DNA of 64,000 nucleotides from Eopsaltria australis. Taxonomy: Eukaryota > Chordata > Aves > Passeriformes > Petroicidae. The translations under genes were made by a program, and so were the position numbers. The stretch spans positions 1,275,501-1,339,500 of the forward strand of contig JAVTVJ010000041.1 of the NCBI GenBank assembly GCA_034509425.1, in the 5' to 3' direction. Position 1 is the stretch's first letter. The number at the start of each line of letters is the position of its first letter. Below the pieces are notes generated by a model, which had not been told where the DNA came from, ran no database searches, and saw nothing but the letters and a program-made list of their open reading frames with translations. Of the stretch, positions 52,901 through 62,558 are shown in pieces.

Positions 52901-54429
52901 GCAAGGCTGTAACCTGGGGCATAATCTGAGCAGGAGATTTGCTTCACCATCCCAGAAATAGCCCTAAGAAACACTGACTGAGTCTTTTGAGTCAGATGTT
53001 TCTCCAGGCTTCTTTGTTGCTAAATGGAGGAGATAATACAATGCAGCTGCAAATTCAGACATATACTCAAAAACTGACCCTATTCAAATATAGGGTTTGT
53101 GCAGTAATAGGAGAAAGCTGAGAAAACATGAATATCCTAACCTCAAAGTTGGATTACAATCTCAACTGAAGGAGGAATTCTCACATCTTTTTTTTTTGTT
53201 GCTGAACTGATGGCAGAGTTCAGCTACAAATATTTTATATACCCCCCTCCTTTCCCCTCTCTCTTCCCACACACACACACACACACATATATATAAATGT
53301 GCATATATAAAAACATGGGACAGCTTGTTGAAGAGTTTGCTTACAGGAGAATTTGATGTAGCATTTCAAAAAGGCGATTTCTCTGTCTTTGAAATCTACT
53401 GACAATAGATTTCATAGCTATAGGCTAGCAAAGTGGATAAAAGAAATGGAGTATTTGGATCTCAGTGGGCACACCAATCCCAGTTTCTAATCAAGGATGT
53501 CTTTGTGAAGGCAGTCAGCTGAAGTCAGTCTGCAGAGTAACATTCTGACAATGGAGGTGAATGAGCACAAATGAAGGGTAAAAGAACAGCTGGATGCAGA
53601 AACAGACTTGTAAAGGTACCACAGTACTCCTTCAGTGGCCCCACTTTTACATGTTCTTAATCATTTGACCATATAGTTTCAATTATCAAGGCCTTGGGGG
53701 TTTGGCTCAATCCGTACAAAGCATCTATTTCCTAGGAGAGGTGGTTTTTATGACATCCTTCCAGGCTTAAAATCTTGATGAGATTATATATATTTTGGGT
53801 TATACATAACATTTTATTTAATAACAGATGAGAACAATCTTAGGCATAGTAAATGTTCAGTGCTGCCTCTTTAAAGGCATGTGAGAGCAGCCTGCTTGAG
53901 ATTAGCTTCAGTTTGGTGTCCTTGCTGATATTGCCTAGAAGTTCAGATTTGGTGATGCACAGAAAGGGCACTCCCAAGTCAGGCCATCTGATGATCACTG
54001 CTTCCACTCCTGGTGTGTAAATTAAATCTGTGATACATTTTAGGCACGAGGCATTTGAAAGGAATACTGTGTGTGTATATACACACCAGGATGAGCATTG
54101 GTTTCACTATTGCTACATTATTACTACAAGTGTAATCTAGACTTATTTTCAGTGGAATATGGCAGCACAGCTTTGAACTACTGCTGCAATAAATAAGCAA
54201 AGTTTTTAATACAAAAGGCTAATGGCATAAACAGTTAGATGATAAATAAAGGGTAGCATCAACCTTGCGTGTCATCTTTTTCTGGGTTTTCTTTTCTTGC
54301 CTGACATGAAATTTCAGCTTCAGGTTGATTTTCTTCTTCATCAGACGGACTTGTGGTAGAAGATGTAGTAATTCTGCTCACAGCTTCCAATAGTTCCCTT
54401 TCTGCTGTGCAGTGTGGATCTTGGTCCAT
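49300..54429 (-). CDS. SNX20: SNX20 (sorting nexin 20), complete coding region in three exons
   Basis: Three minus-strand exons, 54429-54264, 52635-52484 and 49968-49300, join in frame into 328 residues plus TGA. The introns are phase 1 and phase 0 with GT..AG ends. Residues 1-66 are acidic and Ser/Thr-rich and look disordered; [10 protein letters not shown] (67-76) matches the conserved stretch before the PX domain. The PX domain covers about 86-203 and includes GSF (116-118), the basic RRYSDF motif (127-132), FPKK..LTGNF (152-161) and an ERK segment around R169, the places expected to bind PI3P. Residues from about 205 to the end ([16 protein letters not shown]...REYIQ) match the helical PXB region shared by SNX20 and SNX21. 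Human SNX20 is about 316 residues, so this copy is full length. Known role: a leukocyte and endothelial endosomal sorting nexin (SLIC-1) that binds the P-selectin ligand PSGL-1 and directs it to endosomes. No frame break is seen. SNX21 is the only close alternative and fits less well. Confidence 0.95.
49969..52483 (-). other. SNX20 intron 3
   Basis: A 2.5-kb phase 0 intron with GTAAGC..TTTAG ends. No other coding exon, simple repeat tract of note or transposon end was recognised inside it. The short open frames here have no protein-like features. Confidence 0.85.
52484..52635 (-). CDS. SNX20: SNX20 middle coding exon
   Basis: The 152-nt exon encodes residues 56 (split codon) to 106, from [20 protein letters not shown] to the start of PX at ...EHHLSKYV. 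The acceptor is TTGGTTTTAG before 52635 and the donor is GTAAGC starting at 52483. A second AG lies 7 nt inside the exon, but using it would break the frame with the preceding exon. The first choice gives [17 protein letters not shown], collinear with the human protein. Confidence 0.93.
52636..54263 (-). other. SNX20 intron 2
   Basis: A 1.6-kb phase 1 intron. It contains a (CA)n/(TA)n microsatellite at 53268-53294 and a 16-bp perfect palindrome, GTGTGTATATACACAC, at 54071-54086. Nothing coding was seen. Confidence 0.85.
53268..53294. repeat. (CA)n(TA)n microsatellite in SNX20 intron 2
   Basis: About ten CA units followed by TATATATA, preceded by a C/T-rich tract. Confidence 0.95.
54264..54429 (-). 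CDS. SNX20: SNX20 first coding exon with start codon
   Basis: The ATG at 54429-54427 (context AGCAATGG, with A at -3 and G at +4) begins [20 protein letters not shown]. An in-frame TGA lies four codons upstream, so this start is well supported. The exon encodes 55 residues rich in Glu, Ser and Thr and ends CAAG before GTTGAT (donor from 54263). That donor is weak compared with GTAAGT. A likely acceptor CTTTCAG places the exon's 5' edge at about 54441, leaving roughly 12 nt of 5' UTR in this exon. Confidence 0.88.
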
Positions 54430-54441
54430 TGCTTGCAATCA

Positions 54442-56449
54442 CTGAAAGATTACAAACCCCATGACATTTCTCAGTACCATGCCTTTAGGGGATCCACTTT
54501 GGTAATTTTTTGTACTACTCATTGTTCTCTGTGAACTTGTATCAGTGAAACTTCATAAAAACTAAACTAATAAATAGAAATAGCTACACAGTGCAGAACC
54601 ATCCCTTTAAAGTTACCACAGAAAGTGTTTAGAAGTTTTTCTGGCAGCTTAAAATCAAACAAGAAAACCGTAAGAAGTTATGTTGAATAAGATTAGATGG
54701 GGAACTCAGTTCTTACCTATGAGAATTTTGTCTTGAACTTCAGTGTGGGCAGATTTCTTCCTCCTTGTATTTTGCCCTCAAGCTTGCAAGTATGAGTTCA
54801 GATGAAATAAAATCTTGGAGATAATTTGTATAATCAGCAGCTTAGTTCTCTTATACTGCTAAAATTTACTATTCGCAAGATTCAAAAACGTATTGTCTGT
54901 TCTTAATCACAACCTGTAGGATTAAATAGGGTGATATTTAAAATAGTATAAAGTTTTCATCATATTTTACAGTTTCAGGTTCCCTCCAGAGATTTGTGTC
55001 TGTATTGCGAAAACAAAACAACTGAATTTGACAATGGCTTGGTGGAAGGAGGTCTGATTTTTCTAATTAATCTACAGACGTATCCTCCTTTTACTTGTTT
55101 TTTAACCTACATATTCTGTGCTATATCAGTTCTGTTCTGCTAGCACCACTATTTTACCATGTACTGTTAAAATGCTTAACACAATATACTCCTACTCCAT
55201 AGACCAGGTAGGCCACTCTGCTGCTTAAATGTCTCAACATTTAAGGATGTTTTTTGGGTTTTTTTAGTTTTTTTTTTTAAACAAACAATCGAAACCTACC
55301 TGTTACACCCCTGTGTTATACGAGCAGTTGGAAAAGTTCTAAGAACATCCTAACAACTTTGCCAAGGTGCTGTGTTCCCTTAGCATGAGTGAAGTGTTGC
55401 TCACAGTTCAGCCAATGAGTGACAACCAAATAACAGAGCAACATAGTTTTACAAGAAACCCTGCTAAAATAATGACCAAACAGGGGTTATTAAGTAATGA
55501 GGGGGTTTAGGAGGGCTGTTGCTACATATAATTTTGCCACTTGTCTACCACATGGTTATGCAATGCTGGATACAGAGGTGAGGAAACTCCTGCAGCAGAC
55601 TTACTGATTTCTGGCAAGCTGCAAGGCTATAAAAAGAAAAGAAATTACTTTCCCCACTGGAAACAATGGAAGTGCAAACCACTTTCCTCTAACAGAAACT
55701 TTTTCTTTGGCTGGCTTGCACAAGCAAGTACACAGATGTTGCCATTCTCCTTAATGAAAGCATCATGGAAATCCTTATTCTTGGAGTGGAAGTTCTTACT
55801 GTTCTTCAGTCCTCCTTATGATCTGGTTTTTGAACATGAAGAATAGCCACTTACTTATTGTTTAACTGCTCAGTCTTTTGAAAACCACAACAGTTTATCC
55901 CAAGAGCATATACAGTAGATTAAATGAGAAATCTGAAAATGGCCAAACAGATTTAAATGGCAACTTCTTTCTTGGTAGTAAGTTGGGATAACTTTATAAG
56001 AAAAATTGTATATACATTAAAAAAATCTTTATATACATAGTTTTATATACATAAAGATATACATGAGTATATATGTGTATATATATAAATATTACTTTAA
56101 AACATGTTTTATCGGGGGTACATAACACACTTGTAAACAGAAGAATGAAGAAGTGGATGCTATGATACACAGGTCCTCTGCCTTGAATACATGCACCCTG
56201 AATACTAACTGCATTTCATGCAAACAGTTTCATTCTCACAGCCAAAACTCATCGCAAGCTCTTTTAACTAAGCTACAATTTATTTTTCCATATTTGAAAA
56301 AATCCAAAACGACACAAACCCCCTGCAACAAATGACACGATTTGATCTTGAGCAGACACTCATCCTCTTCCGTTTCGGGGTAAGTGCTGCTCCAGCTCCT
56401 TCCCTGGGTTTTAAGCAGCACCAGCCCCCGAAGCGCCGGGAGCACTCAC
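54442..56449 (-). other. SNX20 intron 1 (within the 5' UTR)
   Basis: A 2.0-kb intron between the probable non-coding exon and the exon with the start codon. It has AT-rich simple sequence (TATATACATA-type) at about 56020-56095 and T-rich runs near 55250-55280. Nothing coding was seen. Confidence 0.6.
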
Positions 56450-56560
56450 CTGGAAATCGCGGAGTTGTGTCACTTGTGGCACACGCGGGCTCCGAGCGAG
56501 GCCCCGCACTGCCCGCCTCGCCTTTCCACAACGCGCAGGAAGATGTCTGTGCTTGCTTCT
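56450..56560 (-). other. SNX20: Probable SNX20 non-coding first exon
   Basis: A strong minus-strand donor, TTCCAG followed by GTGAGT (intron from 56449), lies at the edge of a CpG-rich block. It is 2.0 kb upstream of the acceptor at about 54442 that precedes the SNX20 start codon. The 5' edge is not visible. It is placed about 70 bp downstream of the minus-strand CCAAT box at 56633-56629. The exon would be entirely 5' UTR. This is inferred from splice signals and position, without transcript evidence. Confidence 0.55.
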
Positions 56561-56800
56561 AGCGGGCACATTCTGTGTCTCACAAAAAGGAAGGAAGAAG
56601 CCTCGATTAAATCAGACTTCCCCGTCCCATTGGCTCGGTGCTGCCCGATTGCGCATGAACCCTGCTGAGCCTCCCCCAGCCCGGGGCCGCCCCGGCTCGG
56701 CCCGGCCCGGCCCGGCCCCGCTCCGCTCCGCTCCGGGGCTCCGGCCCCGCTCCGGCCGCTCCGGTTCCGCTCCGGCCGCTCCAGACCCAGCCGCAGCATC
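56560..56800 (-). promoter_or_regulatory. CpG-rich promoter of SNX20
   Basis: A dense CpG block upstream of the probable first exon. It has a minus-strand CCAAT box (ATTGG on the plus strand, 56629-56633), an NRF1-like TGCGCATG (about 56650) and a GGAA tandem (about 56588-56596) that could bind ETS factors. Its distal part is simple GC-rich sequence, (CCCGG)n then (CTCCG)n. The CCAAT orientation agrees with minus-strand transcription. Factor binding is inferred from motifs only. Confidence 0.55.
56698..56775. repeat. GC-rich pentanucleotide repeat in the SNX20 promoter
   Basis: About four CCCGG units (56698-56718) pass into three CTCCG units (56719-56735) and then degenerate GCTCCGGCC copies to about 56775. 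The tract is directly visible and all CpG. It may vary in length and be hard to sequence. Confidence 0.85.
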
Positions 56801-56829
56801 CCCCGAGCACCGGAGGAACTTCAGTGCAC

Positions 56830-59800
56830 GATACAATCAATAGAATCCATGCAAATTTCTCTGCATGGATTTCTGAAACCAAAAAAAAACCTCTTAGCAA
56901 AAGGGAGATTGTGGGGGGAGAAAGAGCTAAATGCGTAAAATGTACTTACGTGGAAAAATAATGCCCTTTGGGATGTCTTTAAAATGCAGGCTTAACATCC
57001 AGTTCAGGAAAGAAAATGCAGATGGCATCACAACAAACAGCCTTGCTCTGTGTGAGCTTGCACTTCTAACAGAAATCCGGATTCTGCACAGTGCAGAACA
57101 CATGATTAATTTCAAATATCTGCTCAATTAAAATTAAAATAGGAGCATTATCATATCTGACATGATTACTAAACTTGAGATGGGCTTACGAGTGTGCCTA
57201 AAATTAACCGTATATGTGCTTAAATTCATTGTTGAACTGAGGACAAAATGAAGAGGAATGATGTATTAATCTACATGTCCTTTGGCCCAGATGCTTCCTT
57301 TTGGAGTTCACTTCAGTTTGGAAATTTGCTTTAAACCATCAGGATAGCTATTTCTGGGGTAAATAATATGGACACTATCTTTTTTTAGTAATATAAGTTT
57401 CCCCTCCGCCAAAGTTCAGTCACTGGAAAACCAAGCAATTTTAATGCAGCACAAATGTGGGAGGCAAACATCCAAAGGACCACATGGATCCTGCCCCACA
57501 CATTCCTTTAGAACAAACAATTTAAAATAATGTAAAACCAGGGCCATAAACTGGTAATGCTTCTCTTCTGCTTTATTTGCAATATAGAACAATGCCAACT
57601 TTAACTTGGACTTGGTCAATGTGTAGGAGTTTTGCCAAACTAGCTGTCAGAATGATGAAAAATCCCTTGCATGCAGCTACAGCCACACTGGCAAATGCCC
57701 TGGAGTTGATGCCGTTATATTGGCAGAGTCCTTCGTCCACTTTAGCATATTCCATGAGAAAAATGATTTAAGTTACACCCGAAAAGAAATCCATGCTTGC
57801 CAATTCAGCTCTAAGGTGTAGCTGTACCGGCCAACTCTTTTAAGTGTAGACAAGGCATGGGTTTCTGGCACTACTCTCATTCCTTTAAAGTTAGATTTAT
57901 GGGTTGGGTTACAATTGTGAGCAAAAACCAAGGGGATTTCAGCGTATTTCACTCATGCTGACAATTTACAGATGTATCTAAATTTTGAATTTGGAATCAG
58001 TTAATTTAGGTGTTGCCAAAAAGCACTGTATTATTTTGTGATGCTTAGTGCTATTGTCCTGCTCTTGATAAAGCTAAAAGAAAAGAAAGAAGTACATTTT
58101 TCAGTATACTAAGTGTGGCCTCTACTTTCAATTATTTCAGAATAAGTTCCAGTACAATTAACCTGGATGATTAAAAGAAATGAGATGTGTTATTATATTT
58201 ACAAATCAAGGGTGTTCCACAAGAATTCTGCCTGCCTCAGTAGAGTCAGCTATTATGGTCACAGCTGGTTCCTGAGGGTGTTCCTCATGCCCAGGAGCTG
58301 TGAGATCCACAGCAGGTTTGGCAGGCTGCTACTCCTCACCCTGCTCCCAGGGGCTCAGCTTTGGTCCAAACAGTGCCTCGCCCTTCACTGGGACCCAGTG
58401 TTGTCAGTCTGGCAGCATTTTACTTTCCTGAGTGTCTACTTGATCAGCACATGCAAAACCCACTGCAGTACACAGTGTTGTTTGCTGGCAGAATGCATAA
58501 CTAGTATTTCTTTTTATATTCTCAGCTACACTTCCAACAGTCAAATATTATGTCTAGGTTAAGCTGTAAAAAAGAAAATTTTCACAACAGCAGCAAAGCA
58601 TTTTGAGAGACAGGCAAGTGCACTTACACCATTAATTTACCTTAATACTCATAAAACTGTGGTAAATTTTAATGGAAAAGCATTTTCTGTTGATGTCAGG
58701 GATGGAAAGGGGATCCTGATGCAGTGGCTCACTCAGAGTTTGTATTCTGTGAAAGCACTGCCTTTGTCGGACATAAAGAGCATGCTGTTAAAATGCACCT
58801 ACCAAGGGATATGGGAAAAGTGTGCTCTGCAATAATGCAGGAGTGAGGCAAGGTTAAAATCATAACAGTGCAGTGCATAAAAGATGGTTGTCATAGGAGC
58901 TATGTCCTCCATACCCATTTAAGATGAAATTACTCATTTTAAGAAGAATAACTGGAAAGTTTACAGCCAAAACTTGGTGACCAGCCAAGACATGAGCCAG
59001 CATTGTGATGCCACGTAAAGGATGCCCACCACTACTGAAATACTGTTTTGATAGTTAAAGAACCAAAAGGGATTGCTGCCACTGTGTCAAACATTCTGCC
59101 TTGATTTATACCCCTATCTGGGCAGTTCCCATTTTTCCAATCAGACAGATTGCACAAACCCTGTCAGATAAAATATTTAACCATAGACTACTAAGTTGGT
59201 ATCAGCTGGAAAACTTGGGAGCTAAACCAATGTCATATATGAACTGCAGTTTTCTGGCAGATTTTATTGGCATTTTATCACAGGCAGAGCAAGATCTTAT
59301 TCTTGTTAAAGAATGTGGTTGTAATACCCCTATTACAAAATATTCTTCAGCTTCTGTCCTATGAAGTGCAGCTTCAGGCAACCTCACAGTCTGTGCTGCT
59401 TTCCCATCTCAAGCCCCAGACTATTTAGCTAAACATTATTTATTTTACTAAATCATTCATTAGAACAGTAGATAATGACAAAAAGCCCCAAACAAACAAG
59501 GGGAGGCAGAAATACCTGACATATTTATCCAAGTCCCTTTTTAACACATAACTAATATTTAGAAAGTGAGGTCATATTGTCTTTGATGCTTCTACAAGAA
59601 CCTTTCCTCTCTGTTTTTTTAATGCAGTTGGATAAATACCAACCATTTCCATGTTTGAATTAGCAGAAAAAAAATAATCTGTTTTGATGAATATTCTGCA
59701 CTTTTGGGGCAATGCTGTGATAAATGAATACCATACTCCTATCCTGGCACAGCACAACATTCTGTTCCATGCTATGCTACAATATGTAATTGTACAGTGT

Positions 59801-61590
59801 TGTGTCATTTGGAAGTGGGATTTGTTTACCATACTTCATTATTACAAAACATGCCTCTCTTAACAAGAGTGTGGTTTCAAGAAATCATTGCTGTTTAATG
59901 GCAAATGTCTCGAGCTGGTGTTACTGACAGGGTTTTCAACATAAAAGACACGTAACAGGCCCGTCGTACACTGCCAAAGTCCTGTTATCACTTTACAACT
60001 CCTTTATACTTCTGAAGGAGTATGAAGGAGCTTTAGAGTAAACACCAGCCTTGGCCTGCCTTTCATCTGTGGTGTGTCAGTGACATGGAGCTGTGTGCAA
60101 GCCCAGTGGGTCAATAGGATATTAACTTGGGTTAAATGTCTCGAGCACTGCTCTGCCTGCAGAATGACAGCCTTTGTGAATGGGCCATGCTGGTCATTTT
60201 TCCCGCTGAATTCATATGGGGTTAAGTGCATAACTACATGCAATACAGAATATTTTTAAATACTTGGTTGTGAGTTATTAGGAACACTACATGTAGTCAT
60301 TCCTATCAAGTAGTTTGATATTTTAGGCTCATAATGTGTCTGTCCCCTTTTCATCTCACATATAATTATGGTGTACTTTGTGACTGCACATGACTTACAG
60401 TCATGTTCCACATGTGATTTATTTATACCCAAAATGTAAACATAATGAAATTTGGGATAACAGGATTTATAGCAGACATGTTAATGCAGTTTGCAGTTGC
60501 ACAAAAGGCAGCTCCACAAGCGGAGGCTGCAGCCGCTGTGTATAGATAGCCACCTTGAGGATCAGCAGAGCATGACTTGGGCTTACTGTGTGCTCTTCTG
60601 CAAAATGAGGAGATGTAAGACAGAAATCTTAGTATATTACTTAGTCTAGTATATTTTTAATGCTATTTATTGTTTAAAAATTAAATGAGGCTTTAAAAGG
60701 CAATTTTGCTTTTAAGGAATTAGGTGGAATGTGAATGTGAGCATTCATTCAACAGTAAATGGAATCTCATTGTTTCCTCAGGAGTTTCCAAAACACTCCT
60801 GCTGGTGTCTGTGTCCTTTCCATCTTGGACATATCCACACAAATAAAACCTCATGTCCTGCCTTCCCATCTTCCCAGCAAAAGCCTTGGGAGTGACTCAC
60901 AGTTCTTCAGAGCTTAGAGATGGACACTCCAGCCCTGATTTGGGGCTACATTGGATCTGCTTACTGACTGTCTCTGGGTTCTGGACAGCTACAGGGAACA
61001 GGATGAAGTGGAACAGTCTTTAGCCAGTGTTGAGCTGCACGTTACTAAATTACATAAAAACATATATTAAGGGAGTACTGTAGATGCTAAGAAACCGGGA
61101 AAGTGTTTATTTATCTGCCAATATTACTGTAGCCTTCCGAGATACAGAATCAAATGTTGTATCCTTGAAAAGGTGCTTCTTTGTCAGAAGTCCACTTCTA
61201 AAAGTGCAAAACTTTAGAAATATTTTTAAAATGAAATTTAAAGCACCGGTTTAGAATACTACATGAACAAATAGAAATATTCTCTAAAATAAATGTTATT
61301 TTGAAATGCTGAATGTTTAACACTGTCCTGTTGAGAAACTCCCTTCTATTCCAGAGTCCATTCTCTCATTCATAATTTAAGCAGAGCTCACTATCTATAG
61401 ACAACAGTGTTGCTAAGTGGACAAAATAGCTCAGCATTCAGATGACAGGCACAATCAAAAGTAGGTCGGTTAAAGAGGAACTATATTCGGCTTTTATTAA
61501 ATGAAATATTCAGTAGCATTACTTCAATTTCTTGGGAGTAAGAGTATTTCAGAAGCGGGTGTCGAAGCCAGCCCGAAACCTGCCATTGGC
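56830..61590. other. Gap between SNX20 and the CpG island; no gene seen
   Basis: About 4.8 kb of AT-rich sequence with only short open frames. The longest, 131 residues at 58167-58562, has no recognisable domain. No NACHT or LRR exon of NOD2, no CR1 or LTR end and no obvious tandem array was seen. NOD2 lies in this interval in mammals. Confidence 0.7.
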
Positions 61591-61959
61591 GAGCAGGCTC
61601 CAGGATCTCCGCGGCCGCCGCTCCACCGGGGACGCCGGAAGCACCCCGAGTTCAGCACAGCAAGGTCGGGGCTGGGCAGGGGAGCCGCCCCTCGTGCACC
61701 GGCACGGCAGAAATCGCTCCTGCCGCCCCCCCAGCGCACACGGAGGGGCTGTTGTTAATCCGGCAGCAGCTGCGCTCCCGGGGCGGTTCGTGCCTGCCCC
61801 GCGATGTCTCTGCCGTCTCCCCAGGAGCCTCAGTCCCGCCCCACCTGCTGCGCCGCCGGGACAGCGACCAGCGACTCCGGCTCGGGACACGGCGCTGGAC
61901 GCGGGCAGGTCCCGTCCCAGGGCGGGCTGGGCCGGAGCGGCCCCGGGCAGAGGAGCCTT

Positions 61960-62075
61960 CAGGTCCCGGAGCCCCTCAGGTCCCGGAGCCTCTCAGGTCC
62001 CGGAGGCCCTCAGCCCCCGGAGCCCCTCAGCTCCCAGGGCCCTCAGTCCCCTCTCCCCCCTCAGCTCCCTCAGCC
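61960..62075. repeat. 17-bp GC-rich minisatellite upstream of the CpG-island promoter
   Basis: Unit CAGGTCCCGGAGCCCCT repeats at exact 17-bp steps from 61960, 61977, 61994, 62011 and 62028, then decays into CAG-led copies of 16-18 bp to about 62075. It lies about 90 bp before the first CCAAT box. Confidence 0.88.
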
Positions 62076-62162
62076 CCGCGCAGGGCCGGCACCGGGGCGT
62101 GGCACCCGCACCGACCCCGCCGTGCAGCGCCCGCCCCGCCGCTGGGGGCACGCGCGCGCCAT

Positions 62163-62167
62163 CCAAT
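62163..62167 (+). promoter_or_regulatory. CCAAT box 1
   Basis: CCAATCAGCGCC at 62163. The same 12 bp recur 51 bp downstream (62214), so two NF-Y-type sites share flanking sequence. Family knowledge: NF-Y binds CCAAT with flanks close to CCAATCA. Confidence 0.7.
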
Positions 62168-62213
62168 CAGCGCCTCCGCAGCGAGAGAAGTCCCACCCCC
62201 TCCTTCTGTGCGG

Positions 62214-62218
62214 CCAAT
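62214..62218 (+). promoter_or_regulatory. CCAAT box 2
   Basis: CCAATCAGCGCC, repeating the element at 62163. It is probably bound by NF-Y, inferred from the motif and CpG-island setting. Confidence 0.7.
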
Positions 62219-62329
62219 CAGCGCCCTCCATGGGGGAGGGCTCCACCATCCGCCCCCTGCCCTGCGGCTCATACAAGCGCGATGCTCTGGAAACCCCCCG
62301 AATCCGCTTGTGACTGGCGGCGCTTCTGG

Positions 62330-62334
62330 CCAAT
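62330..62334 (+). promoter_or_regulatory. CCAAT box 3
   Basis: GGCCAATAGCG, 116 bp after box 2 and 38 bp before the inverted box at 62368-62372. Confidence 0.6.
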
Positions 62335-62367
62335 AGCGCTGCGCAGCGGTGGCGCCGGCGCACCGTG

Positions 62368-62372
62368 ATTGG
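62368..62372 (-). promoter_or_regulatory. Inverted CCAAT box 4
   Basis: TGATTGGCTG on the plus strand, i.e. CAGCCAATCA on the minus strand. It is the member nearest the presumed start site. Confidence 0.6.
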
Positions 62373-62419
62373 CTGCGGGCGCGGCGGAGGGCCGAGGGGG
62401 CGGACCTGCCGGGGCAGCA

Positions 62420-62558
62420 GGGGCGGGTGTGCAGGCGCTCGCTGCGCGGCCGTGGTGGCCATGGGGCAGCGCGGAGAGGGCCGGGCCGGCGCTTCGGGAG
62501 CGTGAGGGCTCCGGGCCGGACCGCGGGCGGACGGGAGGCCCAGGCCGGGCAGGAGGAG
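62420..62558 (+). other. CYLD: Probable non-coding first exon of CYLD
   Basis: A good donor, GGAG followed by GTGAGG (intron from 62559), ends a GC-rich stretch just downstream of the CCAAT/GC-box array. Mammalian CYLD starts with non-coding exons, which fits the lack of a convincing open frame. The left edge is a guess from CCAAT spacing. An ATG at 62461 (GGCCATGG) opens a frame that runs past the donor and may be an upstream ORF or chance. Confidence 0.4.

Noticed and set aside
58167..58562. 131-codon open frame between SNX20 and the CpG island
   Set aside because: No recognisable domain, no repeat or splice support and ordinary non-coding composition. It does not resemble NOD2.
61532..62368. 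Plus-strand open frame of 278 codons
   Set aside because: Same compositional cause; it runs through the 17-bp minisatellite and the CCAAT array.
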